A stretch of 64,000 nucleotides of DNA, from positions 649,501 to 713,500 of the forward strand of contig JAFEUB010000727.1 in the NCBI GenBank assembly GCA_024529925.1. The letters are read 5' to 3'. Of this stretch, positions 44,927 through 57,017 are shown one piece after another (positions within the stretch are counted from its first letter, which is position 1; each line of letters opens with the position of its first letter). The notes under the pieces are model-generated. The model had not been told where the DNA came from, did not search any database, and was given only the letters and a program-made list of their open reading frames with translations. This DNA is from Ophthalmolycus amberensis. Taxonomy: Eukaryota > Chordata > Actinopteri > Perciformes > Zoarcidae. Both the position numbers and the translations under genes were made by a program.

Positions 44927-46338
44927 CAGTGGCGGCTGGTGGAAAATGTTCTAGGTAGGGCCATCCTATCAATTTCAGCAAACATCCCAGTATGATTTAA
45001 TGCAAAAAAAATGTAAGTATCAAACACGCATTATTACTTGGCAGTTAAATATTTAACATGTATTCCAACACGAAAACAATCAGTAAATAACACTTATATA
45101 ATATAATATAATAACATGTTTATTTATTGAGATGCCCCTATGGACCTTGTTATAGGAGGTAAAGATCAGGAGAAGTAAACATGAAGTGTAATTATGAATA
45201 CTGATGTTAAATTAAGCTATGATGAGTTTTCACTGTTAATTTAACATCTCTATTACATGTTGATGCCTCCATGACCAAGTTAAGCAGATGAGACTGAGGA
45301 CAACTATGTAGAAGAAAAGATGTTCACTTTGTCTAATATGTAGCTTGACAGAGTTCTCCATGTGTGTCCTGGTGTTCTCATGTTTCCTTACCTCCTCATC
45401 CCTCACTCCTGTAACTGTCCGTGCTGGATCCGTCCCCGTTGTTTTAAAAAGCTAAATAAATGATTAGCATGACGTCATCCAGCTAGCCAAACCTGTCTGG
45501 TGTACAGCTAGTACAGAAGCTTCGCATGTACTGCTTCCCTTTCCCGCGAGTCTGCTGTCTGATTGTGAGGTCAGGCTGATCTGATATCAGCTCTTTGGCT
45601 GCAGAATCTCCGCCAAAGTTCTCCTCTCAAACGGGTCTTGGAGGAGGAGTGCTCGCGCTGGCGCGGGCGCCTGTAGAGACTTCTCCTGACGAGAACGCGC
45701 AGCGAGGGGGGCCTGATCGTTCTGGCCCCACTCTGAATCTATTTGAGGGCGCTGATTGGCTAAATTGTATGTCACTCATTTATATCTTGAATCAGCAATT
45801 GGCTAAACTGCTTCATAGACCCGTCTCTTTTGGGCCAAAACGATTAGGCCCCCCAAGCTGCGCGTTCTCAGAGTGTCGTGCACACAGGCAGAGAGCACGA
45901 GCAGAGGAGCACACAGGAGGAGAGGACGAGCAGACGAGCACACAGGCAGAGAGCACGAGCAGAGAGCACACAGGCGGAGAGCACGAGCAGAGAGCACACA
46001 GGCTGAGAGGACGAGCAGACGAGCACACAGGAGGAGAGGACGAGCAGACGAGCACACAGGCAGAGAGCACGAGCAGAGAGCACACAGGCGTAGAGCACGA
46101 GCAGAGAGCACACAGGCTGAGAGGACGAGCAGACGAGCACACAGGTGGAGAGGACGAGCAGGAAAAGCATATATTTTGCGCAGATATCATATTTTACACA
46201 CATTACTGGGTACATTCCATAGTTCAAAAACACAAATATTGACAATTTGTATAATTTATGATTATTATAATTCTTTTTTTTTTCTGTGGCTCATGGTGGG
46301 GCCATGCCCCATGGCCCTCTATTGACCAGCCGCCACTG
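44927..46338 (+). mobile_element. Non-autonomous hAT element with internal minisatellite (copy 1), 8-bp TSD
   Basis: Terminal inverted repeats CAGTGGCGGCTGGT and ACCAGCCGCCACTG; flanked by ACAGGATG on both sides (44919-44926 and 46339-46346), an exact 8-bp target-site duplication as expected for hAT. It encodes no transposase. The interior carries about ten copies of a roughly 28-bp minisatellite. A longer inverted copy of the same element is at 49189-51144. Confidence 0.95.
45882..46160 (+). repeat. 28-bp minisatellite inside the hAT element, about 10 copies
   Basis: Units of about 28-29 bp of type GAGAGCACGAGCAGAGAGCA followed by CACAGGCG, with GACGAGCA variants. Long Arg/Glu/His-rich and Cys/Leu-rich frames on the two strands result from the repeat period and are not genes. 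Confidence 0.9.
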
Positions 46339-46346
46339 ACAGGATG

Positions 46347-47058
46347 TATGGTGGGGGAAAGTCTTGTTAACCATCTGATGTACGCTGGTGACTTCGTGGT
46401 CCTGTCTCCTTATAGCGCTGGTTTACAGCAATTGCTCAGAGTCTGCTCACGGTATGGCGTGCAGTATGACATCAAATTCAACTCTAAAAAGAGTGTTATC
46501 GTGATTGCTAAAACCAAGGAGGATCAGAAGCTACATTTTCCCTCATATTTTATGGGAGGTCAAGAGCTAAATGTGGTGCACAAAATGAAATATTTGGGTC
46601 ACATCATCAGGAATGACCTAAGTGATGATGACGATGTGCAGCGGCAGTGTTGCAAATTGTATGCTCAAGCTAATATGCTGGCACGTAAATTTCATATGTG
46701 TACAGATGATGTTAAAACAGCTCTCTGCAGAGCCGACTGTACTCCACTGTATACAGCCCACCTGTGGTGCAGCTATAGTAAAGCCAACATGAAAAAGACT
46801 CAGGTGGCATTTAATGATGCTTTTAGAATCTTGCTCAAGCTTCCAAGATGGACAAGTGCAAGTCATATGTTTGTGAGTCGTAATGTTCCCACCTTCCATG
46901 CTGTGTTGAGGAATTTTATTTACAAATTTAAATGTCGGTTAAATGACTCAGAAAATGTAATTATAAAAGCCTTAACTGATCCAACACAAAGTGACACAAG
47001 GTATACTTCTTGTTTCTGGAAACATTGGAACAAATGTCTGTATGTTTTTAACGAGTGA
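46347..47058 (+). pseudogene. LINE 4: reverse transcriptase C-terminal part
   Basis: Continues directly from the 44495-44926 piece. The catalytic YADD motif reads YAGD (LMYAGDFVVLSPYSAGL), a loss of one of the two adjacent metal-binding Asp residues, so the enzyme would be inactive. It then continues with KYLGHIIRNDLSDDDDVQRQ, CKLYAQANMLARKFHMC, and a C-terminus ending KHWNKCLYVFNE with a stop at 47058. Confidence 0.9.
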
Positions 47059-47205
47059 CTTTTTTTTAACTGCAATGATTACACTTGTGTCTTGGTGTCC
47101 TCATATTGTATTTTATATATTGTTGTTGTATTTGTTTGTTGTTGTTGTTGTTGTTGTTTGATACTATATGGACTCATGAGTCTGAAATAAAAGTTGATTA
47201 ATATA

Positions 47206-48887
47206 AGAAAAGCAGCAACGCATCACATTTGAGAAGCTGCAACATAGAATCTTTGGCATGTTTGACTGAAAAACAATGATGATTTTTAGAATATCTGCAG
47301 TTTAACTTTCTGTCAGTTGACTGATCGGTTAATTGATTTAGCTCTACACAACACGTGAATTGGTTTGACCAGGAAATCACGACAAGAACTGTGGGCTACA
47401 TTACAGAACAATTTGCCTACATAGCAAAACAAGTCTATCCCATTTGTGGTCCTTGATCCACGTGAGTCTCTGCATGCATCCCAACAAGACCTGAACAACG
47501 CAGCCTTGATGCATGAATGGCTTCAATACTCTCAAAAACACACTCACACTATACGCACGCACGTACACCTAAACACATTCATAGACACAAACACGATTAT
47601 GCAATTATGTAACCACATGTTCACATCTGATCGATTTGAGTTCAAAAGCTGTTTTTACAGAGTCACATTGATTTCGGCGGTTCAGCATGATAGCGTCTGT
47701 TAAAGCCTCCATGCGGGCTGCTGGCAGTACAAACCAAAGCCCCCTGCGCGTAACAGCGAGGCGCAAGCAGAGACACAACAGACGAGCTCCATACCTACAG
47801 AGACACATAAATCAGGTTATATGCTGAAAACATGGGTCTGCCCACCTCTCACATTCTGCTGCAACCAAATAGCCTCGAGCTAGAAGCCCCATCAACAAAC
47901 AGCCAATCTATTGAATCACAATTATCGATTTCATATTCCAGAAACTCCGTAAAACCGACCGAGCATTGCTCCAGAAGAAAATATAAATTGCGGTTAGATG
48001 GGAAGCGCACAGCAGCAAATGGTGGAGGAGGAGCTTGTTTGACGCAACCTGCTCCTGCTGAGGGAGGAGAGAGACACGCGCTGTCATTGACGTCATTTCA
48101 TTGAGTTTTGTGTCACCCTGCATGAGATAAGCATAATGGTTGTCATTTCTTACTTGTGATATTGTGTTTTAGTTCATGTTGTCATTGTCTGTTGTTTATT
48201 TATTTTAATTTTATTTTTTTATTTTTCAGGGACAATGCACACTAATTAACAGTTACACTGTAAGTGAGCCAGAGTTAGCCAGAGAGGCTAATTTCCATCT
48301 GCTGTCCCCGGCCAGATGTTTCAAGGCAGATGGCCCATTGTGATAATCCTCCTTGTCATTTACTTCAAACAAAGCTCCAAAAAGCGGTCCAGTATATTCA
48401 GCAATCTTCTGCTTACGATATTCTGTTCGTTTTAATGCAGTTGCCATATCCACAAAAACGAGTAAACATTTAATTTTGCTATTCATATTTTGGATTTCAA
48501 AGGCCTTATTGAGGAACAATATGTTTTGCAGTGTTCAGTGAATCACTATAATGCATAACCTGATGAAACTACAGGAGCTCAGCATCTACTTTAGCTCCTG
48601 TAGTCATTTGCATGCTTTTGTTTTTTTCTTTTTAAAATCAAAAGAATTTGTTTTGTGCACATTTGCCAGTTAATGATGAAGCCTGAATGATTCCCCTTGT
48701 TATATTTCCTGAAAAGTGAGCAGAGGGAAATAAACTGAGACATTGGAGAGCGACAGACCAACAATGTCATAAATGTTGCACCTGACAAACTGAACTGTTT
48801 CTATTACTACATAGTCCAACTTAACTGAATGCAAACATGTCTATAACTTATACAAGTATAGGATAAGAGTTATATAACTCAGTATAA
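47206..48887. other. No gene recognised
   Basis: A stretch near 48230-48330 (GGGACAATGCACACTAATTA, then GGCCAGATGTTTC) looks like a common fish interspersed-repeat 3' end, read here on the plus strand. Other open frames have no recognisable domain. Confidence 0.5.
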
Positions 48888-49188
48888 CTTGCGATGCGTG
48901 GACGTCAAGGCAGAGAGCCAGTGATGCGCTGCACTCTCCCCATGAGCCTGGCTACTGTTGGCAGATTTAACTCCGTTGTGAGGCCAGATTGAGCGTGTGA
49001 GCGAAACACTTCACATGCAGGAATCCCGCTAACTGACCGGCAACGCCCACGTTAGAAGCGTTGTCGGTTACAACCACCAGGTTTTTGTCGGCAATCCCCC
49101 ATTCTTGTGCTGCATTTAGCAGGTCTGTAATGTTTGCCCCAGTGTGACTTACGTGTACTGCTCTAGTTTGGAGAACGTGAGACAGCAG

Positions 49189-51144
49189 CAGTGGCGGCTG
49201 GTCAATAGAGGGCCATGGGGCATGGCCCCACCATGAGCCACACAAAAACAAAAAAGAAAAAAATAATAATTATAATAATCATAAATTATACAAATTGTCA
49301 ATATTTGTGTTTTTGAACTATGGAATGTACCCAGTAATGTGTGTAAAATACGATATCTGCGCAAAATATATGCTTTTCCTGCTCGTCCTCTCCGCCTGTG
49401 TGCTCGTCTGCTCGTCCTCTCCGCCTGTGTGCTCGTCTGCTCGTGCTCTCCGCCTGTGTGCTCTCTGCTCGTGCTCTCCGCCTGTGTGCTCTCTGCTCGT
49501 CCTCTCCGCCTGTGTGCTCTCTGCTCGTGCTCTCCGCCTGTGTGCTCTCTGCTCGTCCTCTCCGCCTGTGTGCTCGTCTGCTCGTGCTCTCCGCCTGTGT
49601 GCTCGTCTGCTCGTGCTCTCCGCCTGTGTGCTCTCTGCTCGTTCTCTCTGCCTGTGTGCTCGTCTGCTCGTGCTCTCCGCCTGTGTGCTCTCTGCTCGTG
49701 CTCTCTGCCTGTGTGCTCGTCTGCTCGTGCTCTCCGCCTGTGTGCTCCTCTGCTCGTTCTCTCTGCCTGTGTGCTCGTCTGCTCGTGCTCTCCTCCTGTG
49801 TGCTCTCTGCTCGTGCTCTCCGCCTGTGTGCTCTCTGCTCGTCCTCTCCGCCTGTGTGCTCTCTGCTCGTGCTCTCCGCCTGTGTGCTCTCTGCTCGTGC
49901 TCTCCGCCTGTGTGCTCTCTGCTCGTGCTCTCCGCCTGTGTGCTTGTCTGCTCGTGCTCTCCGCCTGTGTGCTCTCTGCTCGTGCTCTCCGCCTGTGTGC
50001 TCTCTGCTCGTCCTCTCCGCCTGTGTGCTCTCTGCTCGTCCTCTCCGCCTGTGTGCTCTCTGCTCGTGCTCTCCGCCTGTGTGCTCTCTGCTCGTCCTCT
50101 CCGCCTGTGTGCTCTCTGCTCGTGCTCTCCGCCTGTGTGCTCTCTGCTCGTGCTCTCCGCCTGTGTGCTCTCTGCTCGTGCTCTCTGTCTATCTGCACGA
50201 CACTCTGAGAACGCGCAGCTTGGGGGGCCTAATCGTTTTGGCCCAAAAAAGACGGGTCTATGAAGCAGTTTAGCCAATTGCTGATTCAAGATATAAATGA
50301 GTGACATACAATTTAGCCAATCAGCGCCCTCAAATAGATTCAGCTTGGGGCCAGAACGATCTGGCCCACAGCTGCGCGTTCTCGTCAGGAGAAGTCGCTA
50401 CAGGCGCCCGCGCCAGCGCGAGCACTACTCCTCCAAGACCCGTTTGAGAGGAGAACTTTGGCGGAGATTCTGCAGCCAAAGAGCTGATATCAGATCAGCC
50501 TGACCTCACAATCAGACAGCAGACTCGCGGGAAAGGGAAGCAGTACATGCGAAGCTTCTGTACTAGCTGTACACCAGACAGGTTTGGCTAGCTGGATGAT
50601 GTCATGCTAATCATTTATTTAGCTTTTTAAAACAACGGGGACAGATCCAGGACGGACAGTTACAGGAGTGAGGGATGAGGAGGTAAGGAAACATGAGAAC
50701 ACCAGGACACACATGGAGAACTCTGTCAAGCTACATATTAGACAAAGTGAACATCTTTTATTCTACATAGTTGTCCTCAGTCTCATCTGCTTAACTTGGT
50801 CATGGAGGCATCAACATGTAATAGAGATGTTAAATTAACAGTGAAAACTCATCATAGCTTAATTTAACATCAGTATTCATAATTACACTTCATGTTTACT
50901 TCTCCTGATCTTTACCTCCTATAACAAGGTCCATAGGGGCATCTCAATAAATAAACATGTTATTTTATATTATATAAGTGTTATTTACTGATTGTTTTCG
51001 TGTTGGAATACATGTTAAATATTTAACTGCCAAGTAATAATGCGTGTTTGACACTTACATTTTTTTTGCATTAAATCATACTGGGATGTTTGCTGAAATT
51101 GATAGGATGGCCCTACCTAGAACATTTTCCACCAGCCGCCACTG
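49189..51144 (-). mobile_element. Non-autonomous hAT element with long minisatellite (copy 2)
   Basis: The same TIRs (CAGTGGCGGCTGG, CCAGCCGCCACTG) and interior as 44927-46338, but in opposite orientation. It is 1956 bp long because the internal minisatellite is about 500 bp longer. It lies inside an hAT transposase coding sequence. The flanks share only GCAG (49185-49188 and 51145-51148), not a full 8-bp duplication, so the target site was altered or the insertion was atypical. Confidence 0.9.
49378..50190 (-). repeat. 28-bp minisatellite, about 28 copies
   Basis: Tandem units of type GCTCTCCGCCTGTGTGCTCT followed by CTGCTCGT on the plus strand, with 29-bp CTCGTCTG variants. A period that is not a multiple of three gives 28-residue protein-level periodicity and open frames of about 290-350 codons in several frames of both strands. 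These are repeat artefacts. Confidence 0.93.
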
Positions 51145-51327
51145 GCAGTCGGCAGTCCTCTGTGAGATATTGTGCTGTTATAGTCACATAGGAATCCACT
51201 GCGCTTGACGTCCACGCATCGCAAGTTAATGCAACTCTTTCTGCTGTACTGAAATATTCCTCAACTGTAAGCTTCACTTGTCTGTAGAGCTTGGGCACGG
51301 CTGTGTCGGTGAAAAAATGCTACGACA

Positions 51328-51393
51328 GTGTCATATTCATGTGTCATATCAATGTGTCATATTCATGTGTCATATCAATGTGTCATATCCATG
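51328..51393. repeat. 13-bp tandem repeat, five copies
   Basis: Alternating GTGTCATATTCAT and GTGTCATATCAAT units next to the hAT transposase remnant. Confidence 0.9.
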
Positions 51394-51730
51394 TCCTTCT
51401 TCCCTTCCTTGCCAAAAAATCCAAAATAAGTCCAGACGTCTGATTTAAACGCGGACGGTGCATTTCTGATTTCTTTCTCCGATGTCTCTATCTTTGTTTT
51501 GACCAACTTCCTACCAATCACGCTGACCCGGCACCTCTGCTGACCTCACCAGAAAACAACTCAGCACCATCTAGTGGACTGAAAAAGCAATTGATTTGAT
51601 TTTTCTAGTTTTTTCTAGTTTATATAATAAAAGATCGATACTTGGCGTCCGTGTATCGATATAATATCGCCGCACAAAATATCGTGATACTATGCTGTAT
51701 CGATTCCCCCCCCCCCCCCCCACCCCTAAC
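51394..51730. repeat. Noncoding hAT-like sequence ending in a poly-C run
   Basis: Contains several TATCGATA/ATATCG palindromic motifs followed by about 15 consecutive C and ACCCCTAAC, a combination seen at the ends of fish DNA transposons. It may be the 5' noncoding end of the transposase element to the left. Confidence 0.45.
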
Positions 51731-54700
51731 GTATACCAGTGGAGCACACAGTCAGATATCAAGAGCTGCAACTATAAGTCCATTAACCAGTCAATCTAAA
51801 TGAAATCAATCTGCAACTATTTAGATAATTGATTAATTGTTCATGTAAATCTTCAAGAAAAAATGCCGAAGATGATTTAGTTCAAGGTTCTCAAATATGA
51901 GTGTATTGTATTCAATGTATTGGTTATTTTATATGTCCTTTAGCAACACCTAGTGGCGATTGTGAATAGCTGCACTCAACAGGAAGTGAGCGAAGTGTAA
52001 AGAATCAGAGTAACAGGAAGTGCTGTTCTAGAAGTGCCGTGTGCCCATGGACTCATTGACTGAGCATCTCAGTGTTCAATCCACATAATCCTGTGCCTAG
52101 AAGTCCACAAAATCGGCTTCATCTGTAAGTGTGTTACTATTTACAGTTATATTAACATGTTTATATTCATATTTCTTTGGTTTGTGTTAGTAGCATTTAT
52201 ACTGATGTACTAGCTATTATTAAGTACTTACAAAGGCACTTACGTTTTGTATTGTTTGTGCTCTTTTTCAGTTTTACAAAAATATTACATATTTTCCACC
52301 ATTAAACCTTGCAAATACAACAACCTGTCTGTTCCTTGGAGGATACGGTGCTGGGAAATATATTGTCAAGCTGGCGTATAGCTGAAAACTACGTTTTAAT
52401 AAAACAACTTTTAGTGAGGACAGCACAATGAGAATGCTTTTCCTTGTTTTACATATTAGCTGTTTAACTTCCTAACATAAACTCTAAGCACATTATTATA
52501 CATCATTAAAACTACTGATTTGTTTTAGTCAATACAAATACAATCTTTTATTTCTTCATTTGAATTGGTTTTATGAAGAAAAAAACACTATAAATTACGA
52601 TAACAAAGTAGAAGTATAACATTTCGTATTTTTGATGGTTTATTGACTTCAGAGCGTTGACATGATTTTTGGGACGGTGACAAAAAAATAATATCCTTGT
52701 AGACCAGCTGCTGTAAAACAACAAAGAGAACAGTAACTGTTAATATGGATCATTAATTATCAAAAATGAGTATTGATGGCAAAACAATGTGATCATATAT
52801 CTAAAAGTTATATTTCCTGCCTTGTTTCTTTCGTGCTGATCTGGACCGTGACTTATATGATCCGTTGCTCCACTAGTCGACTGCTTGTAGTAGTATTTTT
52901 CCATCCATCATCTGTAACCTCGTATCCTATTCTGGACTGCGTGGGGGGCGGAGCCGAAAGCAGGGTTCACACTGGACAGGGATCCAGACTCTGGCAGGAC
53001 TGAGACAGACATTCACACTCACATTCACGCAACCTAACATGTCTTGACATTGTGGGGGAATCTCCGTCGCCCAGATAGAACCCACTGACGCAGACACGGG
53101 GAGAACATGTAAACTCCACACAGGAGGGCCTTCCTGTTAGGTGACTGTGCTAGCCACAGCACCAGCGTGCCAACGAGATGGAATGCAGGGTATGCTCTAC
53201 CCACAGAGGTGAAGCACCCCGGCCTACCTCTGTGGGTCGAGGTCTGTGGCATTCCATTCCATCTAAGGAATCTGGTGGACCCAACTCACTGGATCAGTGA
53301 ATCTTAGACTTACTTATAAACTCTGTTAACCTAACATGTCTTGACATTGTGGGGGAATCGCCATCGCCCAGATAGAACCCACTGATCAGAGTGTAAATAA
53401 AGTTTTAACGTTAACCATCAGAGTGTAAATAGTTATAACGTTAACCATCAGAGTGTATTTTGTCTGTTGATTTTGGCATCAGTTCTCCCTCGGACCCCCA
53501 GAGTGAAGCCAGTTAACTCTCCAGCTCTAAGCTCTAAAGAAAACAGTGCAAGGCCATCACTTCAACACAAACTCTATCTGAGACCAGGCTAACACAACAA
53601 CTGGAGGCATACAGTACAAAATGGTGGTGGTCCAGGGGTAATTGGAAGTCTCTCTAATGAACAATTTGCCTTAACAAGGCATACCACTTTATTCCAGCAG
53701 AGGGTGCCAGACATTACAGGATCTGCAGATATCTCCAGTATGCAGTTCATGGATGGCCTAAACCTAACTGTATATAAAGTAGCCTGAAGCATCAGTATGA
53801 ATAATGTAATTTATCTTATAACAGGGATTTTCTGAATACAAGTACTTTACTTTTAAAACTGTAAATTTAGCTCATAATACTTTACTTGTAATTCAATATT
53901 TTTACATTGTGTTATCAGTACTTTTAATTGAGTAAAGGATCTGAGTACTTCTTTCATCACAGCTATCCCCATGTGCTTTCATGTCAAAATGTACTTTAAT
54001 TTTTGAAAACGAGTTTCTGCTGTGGAAGCAAGAAGATGTAACACACTACAACCAGCTGTGTGGGTATTCCTCACATTGCATGTTTTTGTGTGTCTGCGTA
54101 CAGACGTGTGTTTGTGTGTTCATGTGCTTGTGTGCTTTGTGAAGGTACATTTCCATCCTGAGGAGGTAAACGTCATTAAACTTCAAGTGAGCAAGTTTGA
54201 TTGCCAAGTATAAAGTCAGCTACAAAGCCTCTCTCACCCACCTGTTTACAGCCTTAATTAACAGGCAAACTTCAAGTCAGATGGAGGCTATGTCATCGTC
54301 TGTGTCGGGCAGGGGGTCAGTCTCTTACAGCTTCACTCTGGAAGTATTTAAGAGACCCTGAGGTCATAAGATATAACCTGCAGAGAACTAACCAACGCTG
54401 AGTGTTGGCATCATAGTTTGACAATGTTGTGGAATATTTCCTTGACAAGGTTAGGAGTGAAGTTGGTTTTATCCAAAATGCTTAACATAAAACAGAGTCT
54501 TGATGAATGATCAAGTTTCAAAAAGTCAATTTAATGTTTGCAAACAGAGAACACAAAACACAACCACGTAGCAGTGAACTGTGAATATGCTCTAAAGACG
54601 CAGAATCAAAACAAGGTATTTATACTCAGGACAGCGGAGACAGATAACACACAGGAGACTGACACAGAAATGTTTAGTCTAACAAGAAGCAGTTGATTAC

Positions 54701-55717
54701 AGAAAGAGCACGTCGGTTGAAAGATAGAATAAGATAGAAAAGTGACCTCTGTACCAGAACAAATATGTCAACGTGTTCAGACATCCAGACGCCTGTACAA
54801 ATGAACTTTCTAAACAGCAACATATCACACAGAACATATGATGAGGACATGTTAAAACATTTTTACCATTACAACAATAAGAGGACACATTTTCAGAGGT
54901 TGTTACTCTTATAAACTGTAAAATAGAGGTAAACAAAAAAAAGAAACACAACATACAAGTTAAATTTATTTTAATTTAATTCGAGTTTCATGAAGGTCAA
55001 ATTGCTCGTTTTAATTGTATGTGCAGGTGTGTCCTTCATGTCAGAGTGAATAGAAACTTTGTCTGAAACAATAAACACTAGAAAGTAAGTGGTTGAGAAA
55101 AACGAGCTACAACCAAAACCACGACACAACAAAAGATCAACTTTACCAAAATGCTCTGTATAATCTGAACCATATTTGAAAAGGGACAAAAAAGAACATC
55201 AAGGGAAAGGAAATGTTTTGAAAACAGAACTATATTTCAATAATAGCAACAGAAAAGAACAAACTTGAGTCACGTCTTGCATTTCTAAATACTTAGTATT
55301 GTCTATTTCAAGGAACATGAAACACAGATGTGAGGTTTAAAAAAAACACCAGTATGAGACAAGTTGAACAAATCCAAAAGACTGAAACTTCACAGCCTGA
55401 ATTATGAATACTTTCTTGTGATTCTATAAACGTTTTGTTTCATGCGATTTTCTTTGTGGTAAATGTGTCCCATTCAGATCAATGTGTGCTCAGACAATAT
55501 TACCTGACCCAGGTTTGTATTTTTGACATTTGGATACCGGAGAGCCACTCTGGGGAGGTAACGGGGGAGTCCTGACTCTCACGTTCATGCTTAACTTGTA
55601 CCTGCGTCTTCCACCCAACAGCTCTGAAACGTCTGTAAAGAGAAACCAGGTGAAGCTGAGCGGTAAAATCTTTGCTATCAGCCATTGCCTCCTTTCCCAG
55701 CTAACGGTGCACCTTGC
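51731..55717. other. No gene recognised; one common fish repeat near 53040-53180
   Basis: The segment with CAGACACGGGGAGAACATGT followed by AAACTCCACACAGGAGG resembles a widespread fish interspersed repeat. Part of it (CCTAACATGTCTTGACATTG) recurs at about 53331-53380. The rest is AT-rich without convincing exons. A frame at 55500-55685 (minus) starts MADSKDFTAQLHLVSLYRRF but could not be identified. Confidence 0.5.
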
Positions 55718-57017
55718 ACTTGCAGAGAGTAAAACTCACCCTTCTTCACGCGACCGACTAATGTAGCCAGGATGTCTTCGGACAAAGCATCGATGCGGGG
55801 ACACAGTGTTGTTGGACACCGGGATCATGTCCAACTTGTTTGCTTCTCTCTCTCCAATCATACATTCCACCATCTCTGTGGCACACGTCTTCGGCGATTG
55901 TGTGAGGTAGCCCCTTTCTTGCTATTCTGTGAGCAAAAACGTATTTTCTCCCTGATTATGTTTGTGTTTGACTTATTAATAATGTATTCTATATTGATCC
56001 CTTTAAGGGGGAAATTTGTCTCTGCATTTGACCCATCCCTGTATATAGGGATCAGTGGGCTGCCAATGACAGGCGCCTGGGGAGCCGTGGGTTCAGTGTA
56101 TTGCTCAGGTACACTAGGACACATGACACGTTCCAGTCGGGGATCGAACCGTTGACCTTCCGGTTCCCAGACGACCCTCTTAACCCAGTGCGCCACGGTC
56201 GCCTGCGACCTAGCCACTTGTATTGACTTATTACAAATACATTTCTAATCAACATTTTAACACTTTAACCTTTTTTTCCCTCTCCACCACCGCCTCTCCT
56301 TCTCCCTATTATGCAGAATACTACCACAACACGCCGCCTGTCTCCAGCAGAAACGCGCTCATCCAGGCCGAGCAACGAGGAACATTACGCGGCTACAATA
56401 CCTCCACAAAGGCCCGCGTGTAAAATCCGGGAGTAACCGTGACTCTCTTAAGGGTTAGGTTTGGGTGGGGACGTGGCTTCCTAGTGGAAGTTATGGTTAG
56501 GGTTAGATGGATACAAATCAATAAAATATACCTCCATATATACCTCCATAACACCCCGCCACTCTCGGCTCATACCTCCCCAGCAACGAGGCACATCATC
56601 CCGGCCACAATACCTCCAGAATGTCCCCCGGGTGAAATCCGGGACTTGGTTTTATGGTTCCGAGTGGCGGGCGCTCACCCGTTGGCGCCGGGACGCGAGG
56701 TCTCCAGCCGCCCCCGCCGTGAGGCACCCCGTCGTCAGGTCTGTCAGCCCTCAGAACAGGCCGCAGGGCAACAACTCGTGGGTGGTGGGGGTAGAGGCGA
56801 GGTAGATCACAGAAAAATAATAAAGACTAGAGTATGGTAAAGATATGTTGATGAGAAACGTATTTGTAATATGTCAAACAAAAACGTAATCAGGGAGAAA
56901 ATACGTTTATGGTCAAATGTAATTTTTAGGAGACAGGACTGCACCATGAGACCACCATTACATTTTTCCTCTCGCGCACCCCCTAGAGGCAGCGCGCACC
57001 CCACTTTGGGAATCAGT
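55718..57017 (-). mobile_element. hAT transposon remnant B, interrupted by a SINE
   Basis: Inverted relative to remnant A (43552-44494) and homologous over most of it, including the transposase fragment (EDILATLVGRVKK, minus strand, near 55740-55800) and the GGGTGAAATCCGGGACTTGG block. Its right end GCGCACCCCACTTTGGGAATCAG is a hAT-like terminus that remnant A lacks. A tRNA-derived SINE sits at 55979-56222. Not functional. Confidence 0.8.
55979..56222 (-). mobile_element. tRNA-derived SINE with target-site duplication
   Basis: On the minus strand the 5' part has pol III boxes: A box TGGCGCACTGGG (56184-56195) and B box GGTTCGATCCC (56140-56150), spaced as in a tRNA. The insertion is flanked by TTGACTTATTA (55968-55978 and 56223-56233), and remnant A shows the empty site. 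The 3' end reads AATATAGAATACATTAT. RNA polymerase III transcription and LINE-dependent mobility are expected for this class. Confidence 0.9.

Larger units (their letters stand above)
42241..47205 (+). mobile_element. LINE 4 (APE-endonuclease non-LTR retrotransposon), 5'-truncated, with two nested hAT insertions
   Basis: The plus strand carries an endonuclease C-terminus, linker and reverse transcriptase in three pieces separated by hAT copies at about 43552-44494 and 44927-46338. The tail after the stop at 47058 contains a (TTG)n run (about 47134-47160) and AATAAAAG. Removing the second hAT and one target-site copy rejoins the LINE frame exactly. The family differs from the three minus-strand LINE remnants. 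Confidence 0.9.
48888..51316 (-). pseudogene. hAT (ZBED-type) transposase gene, decayed and split by an hAT insertion
   Basis: Two minus-strand pieces belong together. 51145-51316 encodes FFTDTAVPKLYRQVKLTVEE, then LTCDAWTSSAVDSYVTITA and TEDCRL. 48912-49188 encodes LLSHVLQTRAVHVSHTGAN, then LVVVTDNASNVGVAGQLA and CFAHTLNLASQR, and after a frameshift LPTVARLMGRV. CDAWTS and VTDNASN carry the first two catalytic Asp residues of the hAT DDE enzyme, and CxxH precedes LNLA as usual. The pieces are separated by the non-autonomous element at 49189-51144. At the far end, 48888-48911 is an inverted copy of 51205-51228, a further rearrangement. Confidence 0.85.

Noticed and set aside
49149..50307. Long frames of 290-350 codons on both strands
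   Set aside because: They are produced by the 28-bp minisatellite, which is read in turn through the three frames; the same peptide motifs appear in several frames.
48900..51300. CRISPR-like array, because of the regular repeats at 49378-50190
   Set aside because: Units are contiguous without unique spacers, and the host is eukaryotic.
55500..55685. Minus-strand frame starting MADSKDFTAQLHLV
   Set aside because: A possible first exon with CAG|GTACAAG inside, but no downstream exon or homology could be shown.
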